DNA of 64,000 bases from Artemisia argyi (taxonomy: Eukaryota; Streptophyta; Magnoliopsida; Asterales; Asteraceae), in contig CM060704.1 in NCBI GenBank assembly GCA_030686995.1, forward strand, positions 113,273,042 to 113,337,041, read 5' to 3'. Below, in pieces: positions 18,303 through 31,177 of the stretch. How positions within the stretch are numbered: the first letter of the stretch is position 1; each line of letters starts with the position of its first letter. The notes beneath the pieces are model-generated. The model was not told where the DNA came from, did not search any database, and saw nothing but the letters and a program-made list of their open reading frames with translations. The position numbers and the translations under genes are program-made.

Positions 18303-19440
18303 TCAATCTGTTTTTATAAGCTTTTAAATAAGCTCATATAACTTTTTCACAATCCATTCTAGCTCTATAATTTCCTGTGGATCTGTTTTACAAGTGATCA
18401 TTGAAAGTCAGTCAACATAAGTCAACTGCCATTGTTCTATTGATTGCTGAGGGGATTTGGATAAGCTGGAACAGATTGGGAAGGTTCCGGCCTATCAAAA
18501 AGATAGGCAAGCACAGTGAATCCACCTTTGTTCTTGCTGAGGTGGAATTTCTTTGTAAGTTTAATTCAAATCTCTATTATATAGTTTGATCTGAGTTAGA
18601 TTGGTGTAATTTGTAGAATTACTGTTTCATTGATTGTAGTTGCTGAGTAGTAGTTATATTTGATGTAGTAGAGCTTATTTAAGAGTTTGATTAATCTGAT
18701 TAATAGATCTGTGTAGTTTATTCTTATAGAGTTACTGTTTCATTAGTTGATCTGCATTGTTGCTTTGCTGATAGATCTAGTAGCTGTAGCTTTTGATTTG
18801 TTGAAATTAAGTGATTTGGAATAGAGTTAGATAGAGTTTGTTGATCATTTGATTATTTCTGTTTTGAATCTGTGTTCATAAGCCTCATTTTTAGTAACTG
18901 ACTTTGCATGGATCTGTGATCTGTCATATCTATTCTTCATAGTGTTTGATTGTTGATTTTGATTCAAGTAGAGATTAGTGACTGAATTTGATTAGTGGAA
19001 TGGAGTATTGAGGTCTGTAATCAATTAGTGTAGTGTATTGTGGATTCTGCAGGGGTGTTTGGTTCAGCTTGTGTTTGTGCTGGTTTGTTGTTGTTTCTCT
19101 TATTTAGCTTCACATTTAGTTTGCATTAGGGTAGTAATAGACTTATAGATCATAAAAACAGGAGTAAGATAATAAAAATAGTCAAAGTTAGTTTAAAAAT
19201 TTATTAACCGTTTGCATTAAGTAAAATCAGTTAGTATAATTTTAGTAATAGTTGCTTATTAGTGATATTTAGCTTAAACTAGGTTAAAATTAGCTTATTA
19301 GTACATCTAGAATTAGTTTTGAGCATTTGAAATTTGATTTGGTCAATTAGCTTGAGCACAAAATTTGTCAACTGTCTATTTGATTTTGGTTCACTAGCTA
19401 CTGAATTTGGAAGCTATTAGAATAGTAGATAAGTGCCTTA
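17195..19440 (+). repeat. 5' LTR of Athila, first part
   Basis: Matches 37071 onward in the right LTR. It lacks about 210 bp present there at 37775-37985. It contains a poly-A run at 18268-18298 (shorter in the other LTR) and a TATA-like CTATAAATAGAG at 17984-17995 that is probably its promoter. It ends with CCTTA, the duplication created by element A. Confidence 0.94.
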
Positions 19441-21144
19441 TGTGGAAAACTAGAAGGGGAGGTAGAATAGTTTTCCCCTCTTTTTCATTTTATAAAAACT
19501 TTGTTTCAAAATGTTGATTCGAATTTATTCAATTGTTTGTTTGGAAAACCTTTAATTTGAGTTTAGTATGAAAACACCATATAATCAATATGATCAATTA
19601 TATATGTAAGCTTTTGGAAAAACTTAGTTTTATGAATGGAGCTTTGGTCGGTCTTTGTGTGAATACGTTTTCCTTTTAAAATCTTAAAACGTTTTGTATC
19701 AAATTATCTATCAAGTTAAACTTAATATGAGAAGTGTGAATAATAATCTATTTGACCATATCATATTATTATACACACAATCACAATATTAACTTCTATG
19801 TACAACACAATCAATCATCACAACTATATAAGCAACAACTAAGACATATAGGCAAGCATAGATGTAAAGCGATAAATGCAAGAATAAATGAAAAGCAATA
19901 AAAGAAAGGAAATGCAAACCGGACACGATGATTTATAGTGGTTCGGCTACAAGGACACCTTCCTTGCCCTACTCCACTCCCCGAGTCACCTACTCGAGAG
20001 TTTTCTTCACTACTCAACAAGCTCCGTTTTGGAGGAGAAAACCATACACAACTTTTGCTTACACCATTTAACGACACTAAGCTAAATGTCGAGTTCTAAT
20101 AGTAGCTAGAACCAATCTCACAACACTACTTCGATCACTACACAACTTCTACACGACTTCACGACTTCTTCATGGCTTCACGTCTTCACGACTTCTTCAT
20201 GGATTCATGACTTCACGACTTCTTCACTACTTCACAACTTCTTCTATACTCAACTACATATTCACACATCTACTTCTTCACAACTTCATGACTTCTCCAC
20301 ACTACTACTTCTTCCCACTACTTCTTACTCACTCATAAACTCACTACTAAGTAAGATCATCTTGATCTACTTATTACATATACATAACTCACAACATCAC
20401 ATAAACACTAACTAGATCCTAATACATCTTTGGCTTTATGATAGGGAGGTTTCTTCTCTTGCACTTTGAGTGGTGAAGGATTGGATCACTTGAAACAAAG
20501 ACTTATAATCTTATGATCAAAGGATTTAGAAGGATGTTTTGAAGGGATTGGGACTGAAAATTTTCGTGCAAAAGGTGAGAAAAATCTGTGGAATGAACCA
20601 GTATTTATAAGAGGAAAAATACTGTTTGGGAGCGTGGCCGGTCCCCTTAATTGGGTGCCGGTCCCCTTAATAATTAAGGGGACCGCCTAGTATAATTAAG
20701 GGGGCCGCCTAATAAAAATATATTTTTTCTTCAGATTTTTTGTCTTTTTGTGGGGGAGGTTTTTCCTGAAGAATGTAGCCGTTTTTTGGGTTGAAATTTG
20801 AATTCAAACTATTTATTTTGAATAAAATATTTCTTATAAATACAAAATTGTTTTGTATAAGTTTAAAAATGTTTGTCCCACTTTAATAAAATGTAAAGTT
20901 TGTAAAAATAAAAATTCCTTTGATCATAAAATGTATTAGACATTTGTTTGTACATACCTTAAGTGATTGTTGAGGCAAACTCGAGACGTTGAGATGTCGA
21001 GGCTTGTTGACGTAAGAATGCATAGATGAATTATGATCACAAGTAACTTAAGCACTTTACGTTATATGTTGTAACTTACATCTTTGTCATCATCAAAACA
21101 TGAAGAGAATGTTTAGATTAAATATCGTAATATTCATGCCAACA
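19441..21144 (-). repeat. 3' LTR of element A
   Basis: Partner of 25861-27564. It holds a degenerate array of CTTCACGACTT-type units (20150-20300), a palindrome cluster and a TATA box (minus strand, TTATAAATAC near 20601-20610). Confidence 0.94.
20634..20710 (-). promoter_or_regulatory. Palindrome cluster in the A LTR promoter
   Basis: Four tandem copies of CCGGTCCCCTTAAT and its inverse ATTAAGGGGGCCGCC. They lie about 25 nt upstream (minus strand) of the TATA box. Sirevirus LTRs are known to carry palindromes upstream of TATA, so this is a probable transcriptional control region. Confidence 0.75.
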
Positions 21145-21158
21145 ATCTCCCCCTTTTT
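21145..21158 (-). promoter_or_regulatory. Polypurine tract of element A
   Basis: The minus strand reads AAAAAGGGGGAGAT directly before the 3' LTR. The same tract is found at 50584-50597 in element B. Confidence 0.8.
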
Positions 21159-22164
21159 GATGATGGCAAACTATGTAAACTATAACTCATAGTAAAATGT
21201 ATAAGTTACTTGTTTACACTTCTTCTCCCCCTTTTGTCGAAGCAAAAAGGTGGACTCTAAGACGAGACTTCAACTACGCTTGAACCCTTGAGAAAGAATG
21301 TAAAAGGCGAGCTTGCATCATCGTAAGTGAAGCCTTGATCCTATCAACCTTAATGCTCCCCCTTGGTGTATGCTCAAAACTTGTTTTAGCTACCAAAGAA
21401 TCGAGCGATGAAGTAATCCTTCAAAACAAAGTTAGTAGACAAGTGCAAATATATATAATAATGATGATAGGTATATGCATGATACTAATAGGGGAACAAT
21501 ATATGGACGTAATAGGTATATGCACTAAAAATATGACACATGTAATTATTGTTTTAAAAACAACAACCTAACTCCCAAAAAGAATTACCATGACCAAAGC
21601 TTAAGACATGATAATGATTAGAACCTAATGCAAAGATTCTACCGACGTATTTTGGCAAAAGATGCCAAAATATATATTCTAAAAGAGTTAGAAAAAAAAA
21701 TGAAGATGATAATAATGCATTCTTTTAAAGACGTAGAAAAATGAAGAAGGATGAGCGTGAATGAAAAGGGAAGGTAATGACAAAAGGTTGACAAATATGG
21801 TTTAGATTAATATATTGTTTGACAAGGGTGGATGATTGGGAATCATGGGATTTTTAGGTGTTTTGTTGGTTGACGACCGAAGATGGATATGTGAATGAGG
21901 TGGTGATGACATGACAACACTTGAAGCTTGGATATCTTCTTTGTGTTCTTCACTTGCTAGGAAGTGGAAAAGATGCATTTCATGAAGAAATTCACTTGAC
22001 TTTTAGGGATTAAAGTTTTGGTGGTGATGATGCACTTAGTAGAATGTAGGGAATGGTTACATGGTGGAATCTTCTAGTGAGGATGGGAAATGAGGGTCAA
22101 GTGGAGATGACTAGGTGGAAGCGAAAGAGTGATGATACTCTTGATGGATTAATGGAGGTATATG

Positions 22165-22847
22165 TTTGGGTGCATGAGTGTTGGAGAGTTTAGAGGTGTA
22201 GAGCTAGGAGCGGAAGAGGTTTATTGAGGTTTTGGATGTTGTTCAAGCGAGGGTTTTGGATGAGAACTAGCGAGAAGATACTCAATCCAAGTGAAGTGTT
22301 CCTTCAATGAAATGGTTTGTTTTTGGGGAAAGATGCAACAAGGAAAATTGTTGACATGTTTTGCAACTTGTTTCAAGTTGTGGGGTGATGAAGGAGAGCT
22401 AGAGGGAAGTTATTCTAAGTTGCATTGAGCAAGGTGTAAGGCAAGAAGAGCACTAATGCTCATAGGCTTCCTTGAGTTCTTCATTGAACTTCAAGTGTTT
22501 GGAGAAAGGTGATGATGGTGGATTGTGGTTTTATTTAGGGATGGATGGAAGATAGGCTTCATGAGTGGATGGTGTTTTTTGTTGAATGAGCATCAAGTGA
22601 AGCATTGGTGATGAGGTTTGGATTGTGCATGCTCATCATGAGAAGAAGCATTGGTGGAACCAAGCATGGGTGTTAGGCTTTGTTTGTGAAATGGGTTATT
22701 TGTATGAGCATAAGATTTGGGTATTGGTTGATTTGGAACAACATCACTTGAGCTTTGACAAGAGTCAAATTTTCTCCTCCAAATAGGTTTTACGGAGATC
22801 TTAGCAACTCTTGAGAGTTAAGATCTTGGGTTGTTGGGGGATGACAT
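22165..22847 (-). pseudogene. Decayed accessory ORF of element A
   Basis: Aligns on the minus strand with the 281-codon ORF of element B (51070-51915). The start is conserved (MSSPNNP), and so are KISVKPIWRRKFDSCQSSSDVVP and EELKEA segments. A TAA follows the ninth codon and later stops and frameshifts break it. A TATA motif (ACTATAAATAC, 22882-22893) is conserved upstream in both elements. Function unknown. Confidence 0.75.
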
Positions 22848-22899
22848 GTTTGGTTGGATGATCATTAAGGATGAAGGAGATGTATTTATAGTGTAGGAA

Positions 22900-25510
22900 A
22901 GATGTGGTTTAGGAAGGTAAATTTTGATGGCATGGAAATGGTGGATGACTCGAGATTGGTAGTATAAAGGATGATTCGGTTTTTCATTTCACATGGGTGG
23001 TTTGAGGATGTACTAAAGAAGGGTTATGAGGTTTGAGTGTAAGGTAGAAGAATATATGTGAGTGAGTGTGTTTTCCCTTCCCATTAAATTCGTGCTCATC
23101 CGGACATAGAGTTAAGCATGTAAAGGCATACAATCAAATCACATAGGAGCAAATAAACATCTAGAAACAACATATATGTGATATGCCATAAATCTAGGAA
23201 TGAAAGAATCTAATGAGAAGCAAAGTTCATAAAAGTAAACTAGCGTTAGGTATATATAGGAAGAGCAATTTAATCAAGTTGGAGAATGAGTATGAGACTA
23301 TTACTAGTGGTGCTCAATTCAGGCTAAACACGACCATTTTTACGGGTTACACACACCCAACTTCTCACATAGAAGCAATTCAACCGTTAGGTTAAATTGA
23401 ATTTCTAGTCAATAGATTCTCTAGTAGTCATTCTCTTTTTAGAAGAAATTGAGTTCCTAAATTTACCTATCGAATATTACCAAACATGAAGTTTGCTTGA
23501 TTCACTAATACTTGGCTTAATGTGACTCAAACATCATGTTTTTATGAAGGTAAATCTAGATGATATATTTTATTCAAGATCCTAATAGAGACGTGTTGAA
23601 TGTTTAGATAAGAGTAAACAAAAAGTTTTAATCTTTTCTTCATGATTTACCGGTTGTTTGGTTTTGATGACACATTACTTGATTTAATAACTGTGCTAGA
23701 CTTAAGAGTGCACCTTAGCATCTCTTGTGAAATGAATCTCATTAAGATTATTTATCTTAAATGAGTTTGTGATTCTCAAATGATATCAAAACTAGACATT
23801 AATATATTTTTAAACAAATATGATTTTCTATGATTTTTGCCAATGTTATATATCATACTTTAACAAGTATTTGAAAAGGTAAATTTTACTTGTTTATGGA
23901 TTGTGACAAGATATTTTTCAATTCTAATAACTAATATTATTTCAAAAAAAATGTAGTGCATTATCTTGTAACATAACCATTCATGCTACAAAGAAAATGA
24001 AATATATAGAATATATAGTGTGTATTATTCTTAAATATGTATTTTATCTTGTGGTGATAATTTTAAGTAGTGTGAGCAAAGTTTACATATGTTGTTAGTT
24101 TGCTCATGTTTGGTTTTTCGGATATGACACATTTATCCATTGCATTGCAATATAAATTGCTTGAATATTTCGGACGAAATATTCAAGTCGTCAATCCTAC
24201 TTCATTGTATATTTTATGAATGTGTTTAAAATGTTATTCTAATATTTGGAACACAATTATCGGACAAGTAGATTCAATATGACATTATCAACACAAGTGT
24301 GAGTTATGATCCAATGCATACTCTTTTCATCTACAAAGGATGTAACTATTTTCATATCAATCTAGTGTGATTGAGTATGTAGATTCAAGACTATATCTTT
24401 TGTTGTAATTTGTTATAATCTTGAAGCTAAACAAATAACAATCCAATTTCTTGTCCACACTAAAAAACACGTCAATTAGATTTGATGAATATATCAACCA
24501 TAATTTGAATAATGAATTGATATAATATCAAGATCTTTCTTGACCCTCACAAACACTCATTTAAAATAAATAGACATTTTGATAGTGTGTTCCATTAATC
24601 ATAAGATTATTTATGAGTAAGGTTAGTGAATGATTGAAATTTAACTTATTACTTCATGTTTATTATATGTTTTGTTTATGTGAAAGACTCTTCATTATTA
24701 CTTATTATGAACACACTTAGATTTTGAAAATACTTTTTCTTTAATATAACTACTAATGTTTTAAAATAATTTAATTTCTCTTATTCAAACAACCTAAGGT
24801 AAAACAAGGTAATTTGTTGAAAATATTTAAGTGTGTTGTGAAGAATAGATTAAATTGTTTGAAATATTTAGGTGACTAGATTTAACTCATTTACAAGATG
24901 TTTGAGTAACATTAAGCCATCTATACCTATATGCAATGCAAGCATATTATAACAATCCTAACGCAAGAAATCTAGCATAAGATCTAGTTAAGTATAAACC
25001 GGAAAGCTAGCTATAAACTAATAGGGCACATATGCATAGATATAAAAATAGCTAAACTTCAAGTAGCAACAATTATATAATACATTAAAAAAAATCACAA
25101 AGAAGTTCACATAACATATAAAACACTTGTCGTCGTTTTGTGTATTAAATACACCAATGTTTACTTAGCTCGATTTTATTTGAAAGTAAAATAGTTTCCT
25201 CCCCATTCTATAATTTAATTAAGATCAATATTTTGAAAACATAAATACTTAATTTTTCAAAAGTATATCAACTAGGAATGCCCGACTTGAAGGAAAAGGT
25301 AAAACAAAAGTTTTACGTTAAAACGAAACACAATTTTTTGACCACCGTATAGTATTTTGACTTTCTTACTTATTTAAGTTTGTAATGGTTACTTGTAAGT
25401 ATTTTTAAATGAAAGTAGACTCAATTACCTATAAAACACCGGGTGGCACGACTTCTACGGAGTTACGGTTAATATTATATGATTTTTCAAAGTTTTTGAA
25501 AAACTGTCGA
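22900..25510. other. Interior of element A, no gene recognised
   Basis: AT-rich sequence of about 2.6 kb with many stops in all frames. The gag seen in B and C is missing here. The short plus-strand ORF 23213-23395 has no recognisable domain. Confidence 0.6.
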
Positions 25511-25516
25511 ACAGAC

Positions 25517-25570
25517 AGGCGGACCCCTTAAATTTAAGGGGGCCGCCCAGACAATTAAAGGGGCCGCCCA
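25517..25570 (-). promoter_or_regulatory. Internal palindrome cluster of element A
   Basis: GGCGGACCCCTTAAATTTAA, then GGGGGCCGCC and ATTAAAGGGGCCGCCCA: the same words as in the LTRs, placed about 290 nt inside the 5' LTR. No strong TATA box follows it. Confidence 0.6.
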
Positions 25571-25845
25571 TCTGATACTAAAAAAATGAATTTTTTTTTT
25601 TTGTTAAAAATTGTTTTCTGACTTTGTGGAAAGATGTGTAACTTTCTGATTTTAAAAACGAACATATAACACTTGTTTTAAACATAATCTTATCTCGAGC
25701 TAGTGTAATTAGTGTATATATTATCAAAACTAATACAAGTTAATCAACAAAACACTTTTCATATTTAATCCTCCTTAATGGGTAATTTGATACATGGATC
25801 GTACTCAATTTTTAAAACCATTTGTTTTGAAAATTTGAGCGACGT

Positions 25846-25858
25846 GGCTCTGGTACCA
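25846..25858 (-). promoter_or_regulatory. Primer-binding site of element A
   Basis: The minus strand reads TGGTACCAGAGCC two bases from the 5' LTR, one mismatch from the initiator tRNA-Met complement. Confidence 0.85.
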
Positions 25859-25860
25859 AT

Positions 25861-27564
25861 TGTGAAAAACTAGAAAGGGGGGTTGAATAGTTTTCCCCTC
25901 TTTTTCATTTTATAAAAACTTTGTTTCAAAATGTTGATTCGAATTTATTCAATTGTTTGTTTGGAAAACCTTTAATTTGAGTTTAGTATGAAAACACCGT
26001 ATAATCAATATGATCAATTATATATGTAAGCTTTTGGAAAAACTTAGTTTTATGAATGGAGCTTTGGTCGGTCTTTGTGTGAATGCGTTTTCCTTTTAAA
26101 ATCTTAAAACGTTTTGTATCAAATTATCTATCAAGTTAAACTTAATATGAGAAGTGTGAATAATAATCTATTTGACCATATCATATAATTATACACACAA
26201 TCACAATATTAACTTCTATGTACAACACAATCAATCATCACAACTATATAAGCAACAATTAAGACATATAGGCAAGCATAGATGTAAAGCGATAAATGCA
26301 AGAATAAATGAAAAGCGATAAAAGAAATGAAATGCAAACCGGACACGATGATTTATAGTGGTTCGGCTACAAGGACACCTTCCTTGCCTTACTCCACTCC
26401 CCGAGTCACCTACTCGAGAGTTTTCTTCACTACTCAACAAGCTCCCTTTTGGCGGAGAAAACCGTACACAACTTTTGCTTACACCATTTAACGACACTAA
26501 GCTAAATGTCGAGTTCTAATAGTAGCTAGAACCAATCTCACAACACTACTTCGATCACTACACAACTTCTACACGACTTCACGACTTCTTCATGGCTTCA
26601 CGTCTTCACGACTTCTTCATGGCTTCACGACTTCACGACTTCTTCACTACTTCACAACTTCTTTTATACTCCACTACATATTCACACATCTACGTCTTCA
26701 CAACTTCATGACTTCTCCACACTACTACTTCTTCCCACTACTTCTTACTCACTCATAAACTCACTACTAAGTAAGATCATCTTGATCTACTTATTACATA
26801 TACATAACTCACAACATCACATAAACACTAACTAGATCCTAATACATCTTTGGTTTTATGATAGAGAGGTTTCTTCTCTTGCACTTTGAGTGGTGAAGGA
26901 TTGGATCACTTGAAACAAAGAATTATAATCTTATGATCAAAGGATTTAGAAGGATGTTTTGAAGGGATTGGGACTGAAAATTTTTGTGCAAAAGGTGAGA
27001 AAAATCTGTGGAATGAACCAGTATTTATAAGGGGAAAAATACTGTTTGGGAGCGTGACCGGTCCCCTTAATTGGGTGCCGGTCCTCTTAATAATTAATGG
27101 GACCGCCTGGTATAATTAAGGGGGCCGCCTAATAAAAAAATATTTTTTCTTCAGATTTTTTGTCTTTTTGTGGGGGAGGTTTTTCCTGAAGAATGTAGCC
27201 GTTTTTTGAGTTGAAATTTGAATTCAAACTATTTATTTTGAATAAAACATTTCTTATAAATACAAAATTATTTTGTATAAGTTTAAAAATGTTTGTCCCA
27301 CTTTAATAAAATGTAAGGTTTGTAAAAATAAAAATTCATTTGATCATAAAATGTATTAGAAATTTGTTTGTACATACCTTAAGTGAGTGATGAGGCAAAC
27401 TCGAGACGTTGAGATGTCGAGGCTTGTTGACGTAAGAATGCATAGATGAATTGTGATCACAAGTAACTTAAGCACTTTACGTTATATGTTGTAACTTACA
27501 TATTTGTCATCATCAAAACATGAAGAGAATGTTTAGATTAAGTATCGTAATATTCATGCCAACA
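25861..27564 (-). repeat. 5' LTR of element A
   Basis: Partner of 19441-21144. The palindrome cluster lies at 27054-27130 and the TATA box near 27021-27030. It is followed by duplication CCTTA. Confidence 0.94.
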
Positions 27565-27569
27565 CCTTA

Positions 27570-28733
27570 GGTTAAGTAATTGATTGATTTAGAAATTCAT
27601 TACTGCTATCTCCAGTTTGCCCCCATAAACTTGTGCATTTGATCTTTTTCTAAGTGCTTATTGCTTCTATTTGTTTGCACATTTGAGACAGAGGATTCTG
27701 TTTTGGATTGTAGCCTGCTAGTGGTTATGCTTGCTTGTATTTGTGCTTTTATGATTGTTTCTGAGCTCATTGAAGTTGTTTAAGAGTTGTGATTGGTCAA
27801 TTTCATCTGGTTTAATCTGTTTGTGAAATTGCTCATATCTTTGGCTTATTTCATTGCTTATTGAGCTATTTTTGGTACTCTGTGACTTTCCTGAGCATTT
27901 CTTGATCATATCTGAGATTCATTGAGCTAACTTGAGCATAACATAACTGTGTTTTAAGATTTAAAAAGATTTGGTCACAAGTGCTTATAAATAAGCACTT
28001 GTGATTAGCTGTTTTGCTTTAAATAAGCACTTAAAATGCTTCTTTTTGTTTCAAAAATTTTCTCCAAACTTCTTTTATTATTTTTGATTTTCTGGTAATT
28101 TTTCAGATTTTTCGGAGGTGTTTTGATATTTTTCTTTGATTTTAAGCATTTTTATATACTTTAGAATAAACAAAAACCAATAAAAATTCAGAAAAAGCCA
28201 TAAGAAATACAAAAATATTTTAGGAAATTCTTTAATAATATTTTTGATTTTTCAGAAATTAATTTTCATTTTTCCCTTTTATTTTTCTATTTTCCTTTAT
28301 TTTTAATTCATTTAAAAATACAAAAGTCAAATTAAATTCATAGAAAATAAAAGAAAAGTCAAAAAAATAATTTTCTTTTTATGGAAATTCATTTTATTAG
28401 TTTAAGATTTTTAGAAAATTATTTCACGTTTGTAGGATCATTTTTCAATTAAAGTTACGTTTTAAATAATCGCGTTTGCATTTCCGTTTTTACATTTTTA
28501 ACTTTAGTGCATACCTAGCTTGCACTATTTGCATAGTTTGTGTTTATTTGTTATAACTTGAATACTTGATCACTATTTTCACTTTCACCACTTTTCAATA
28601 CACGATTTGCATGAATCAATATTCTTTGATTCCATTCATCTTCGTACGGATACGACTCGGGTGATCCGTATTTCTTGCGGATCTCCTCGATATACTATAC
28701 TACTATATTATATAATTAATTTTTAAACAATCA
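27570..28733 (+). repeat. 5' LTR of Athila, second part
   Basis: Continues the LTR after element A and matches 39512-40682. It ends AAACAATCA five bases before the primer-binding site. Confidence 0.93.
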
Positions 28734-28738
28734 ATTTT

Positions 28739-28756
28739 TGGCGCCGCTGCCGGGGA
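28739..28756 (+). promoter_or_regulatory. Primer-binding site of Athila, tRNA-Asp type
   Basis: TGGCGCCGCTGCCGGGGA just after the LTR matches the usual Athila tRNA-Asp site (TGGCGCCGTTGCCGGGGA) with one change. Confidence 0.93.
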
Positions 28757-29255
28757 AGGTTGAAGTTAGTTTTTGAATATTCGTTTTGAAAAATCGTGTT
28801 TTGATAAGCCTTCCTCTATCTTGTATATATTTTCTATAAAAATATAAAAATTGAAAAATTCAAAACACTTTTCCTAAAGTGTTTCCAAAAATACAAAAAT
28901 AAAGTTGCAACCTCGACTCTCCCGTGGAAGGGAGGGTGTTGTAAACCAAATAAGCTTCACAACATAAGAAAAACGTGAAATTAGTTGTTTAATCGGATTA
29001 CTTCAAATTCTACAACCGATTAAGCGGGAAATACGGAAGCTAAGACATTAAATTGCTAGCTGAAGAGAGAAACACTCTTCTTTCCCGTCCCGTCGCGAGT
29101 GGTTTTGAAGGAAACGGTTTTCGATTAACGTAACGTTTTAAAAAAAACAAAAGAAATAAAAAGTTTTTGAGATTTGTTTAAATAAAAATAAAATACAAAA
29201 AAGATTTTCTTTTTTCTTATCTTCTTATTTTTCTTTTTGACTTTGTTTTTGGTGT
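28757..29255 (+). other. Athila untranslated leader
   Basis: A 500-nt AT-rich leader between primer-binding site and gag. Two short hairpin-like patches around CTCTCCCGTGG...GGGAGGG (28917-28938) and TCCCGTCCCGTCGCG (29082) could belong to a packaging signal. No gene seen. Confidence 0.5.
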
Positions 29256-31127
29256 ATGCACACCCGCTCTTTGTCAAACCCCGAGAGGGTAATTCGACAC
29301 ACACACCGTGTCCATTTCCCTAACGTTGTGGAAATGGATCCGAATAATCAACACCCTCCGGTGGGTGGAGATGATCACCAACACGTGCCAGCTCCCGATC
29401 TCCGAACAATGGAGGAGTTGTGCCAACCCACAATGCATGGTAGAGGTGGCCCGATTGCCCCTCTAAATATTAAGGCTACGGATTTTGGACTAAAGCATCA
29501 TATGATACAACAAGTCCAAAATTCATGCCAATTTCACGGATTACCGGGTGACGATGCAAACAAGCATCTTGACAAATTTTTAACCGTCACCCAAAATATG
29601 AAACAAAACTGGGTCTCCGATGACGCCCTCCGTCTCTCTCTCTCTCTTCCCCTATTCTCTAACGCATCATGCCACCGCTTGGTTTGATCGTCTTCCCAAG
29701 AACTCGATTCATAATTTCAATGAAATGGTATCGAAGTTCTTGGCGAAGTATTTTCCACCTTCGATGGTGACGAAGTTGAGAAACGATATTAGCAATTTTC
29801 AGCAACTTCCCGATGAGTCTTTATTCGAGGCTTGGGAATGTTATAATCTTGCCATTGATCGTTGTCCAAACCATAACATGCTTCTCGTTACGATCATTGA
29901 TACGTTTTACAATGGTTACTCTTCGACATCGGGACACGATCAATGCTGCAGCTGGTGGTACTTTCATGAAACGTCGTCCTGAGGATTGTTACGAGCTAAT
30001 AGAGAATATGACGGCCCATTATAACTATTGGGATTCCTCAGCCGAGAGGAATGAGCCAATAAGATCGACTGCGACTCAAAACTCTTCTCCCTCTTATAAT
30101 TCTGAGTTAGCCGCCATAACTAAAAAACTTGATGATATGTCTACAGCAATGTTGAGGATGTATCAAATGATTCCAAATCAAGTTAATAACCCGCAAGTCA
30201 ATATGTTTAATACCGGTTGTGAGACTTGTGGTGGTCCACATTCATATCTTGAATGCCCAGCCTCCTGTGGCTTTACTTAAGAGAACGTGTATGCTGCAAA
30301 CATGGGTGGCAACGGTTACCCACAACCTCAAGGAGACCGTAATCTCCTCAGCTACCGTTCCGGCAATTATCTTGGACCACCCGGTTTTAATCAACCAAAT
30401 CAAGTGAATCAAAACAATAATGTGCCAAACCGGAATCATCAATTTAATCACAATCAGAATCAAAACCAGGGAAATAATGGTTTTCAAGGACAAAATCAAA
30501 GTTTTCATCAGAATCAAAATCGGGGAAATTACAACTAAGGCCCGCCTCAAGGGAATACTTTTCAAAATAATGGGAATTTTCAAAATAATCATGGAAATCA
30601 AAATTAGGGTTTTAATCAAAACAACCGAGGGAAAAACTTTCAAAATCAAAATCAGCATGTGGTTCAAAATTCGTCGCCCTCGGATGAGATTCTTAAGCAG
30701 ATTATGAAAAACCAAGAGTTAATGGCTAAGGAAATTCTTGAACTTAACAAGCGTTTAACTGATCGACCCTCGGGCTTTAGAACTCTTCCAAGCAACATGA
30801 TCGCTAACCCGAGGGGCGATGCTAAAGCGATCACGACATGGAGTGGTATTTCTTATGATGGACCAACGGCTCCGACTGCCTCTTCTTCTCTTCCTCCTAA
30901 GGTAGTCGCCCGTGAACCCGAGGTGACAACGGACATGGAAATTCCTATTAATAATGGAAGGACCGAAGACATCCAACCTCCGGTGGTCCCAATGTCTAAA
31001 GGAAAGGAAAAAGTTGTTAATGAAACTGAAAAAGAAATTCCTGTTAAAACGAAATTGCCTTATCCGTCACGCTTAAACGAACAAAAGCACCGCGAGAAGG
31101 ATAAAAACCAAATGGAAAAGTTTTATT
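29256..31127 (+). pseudogene. Athila gag, frameshifted and with stops
   Basis: Starts MHTRSLSNPE. The retrotransposon Gag core follows (RTMEELCQPT, LPGDDANKHLDKFLTVTQ, ATAWFDRLPKNSIHNF, KYFPPSMVTKLRNDI). Then come TAAAGGTFMKRRPE-like sequence, an incomplete zinc knuckle (CETCGGPHSYLEC), and an Asn/Gln-rich linker. The frame shifts near 29640 and 29925. In-frame stops occur near 30278, 30536, 30604 and 31127. The product would have been the capsid-nucleocapsid part of the polyprotein; it cannot now be made as one protein. Confidence 0.93.
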
Positions 31128-31177
31128 AGATTTTTCAAGAATTACACTTTGACATAAGTCTCGCGGATGCTATACTT

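Larger units (their letters stand above)
19441..27564 (-). mobile_element. Element A: non-coding Sirevirus-like copia derivative (LARD-type)
   Basis: LTRs of 1704 bp (19441-21144 and 25861-27564) begin TGTG(G/A)AAAACTAG and end GCCAACA on the plus strand. Duplication CCTTA lies at 19436-19440 and 27565-27569, and the other Athila LTR has the uninterrupted site near 39511. Primer-binding site and purine tract show minus-strand orientation. The 4716-bp interior lacks gag and pol and holds only a decayed accessory ORF (22165-22847). It shares LTR architecture and interior segments with elements B and C. The LTRs are very similar (about 1-2% by eye), younger than the surrounding Athila. Confidence 0.95.

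Noticed and set aside
19811..20077. 88-codon ORF found in both A LTRs
   Set aside because: It lies antisense across the conserved LTR leader segment. Its duplication simply reflects the two LTRs.
20150..20300. Repeated CTTCACGACTT words, first considered as a CRISPR-like or satellite array
   Set aside because: Units are short, irregular and without unique spacers. They are a degenerate repeat inside the LTR of element A and present in both LTRs.
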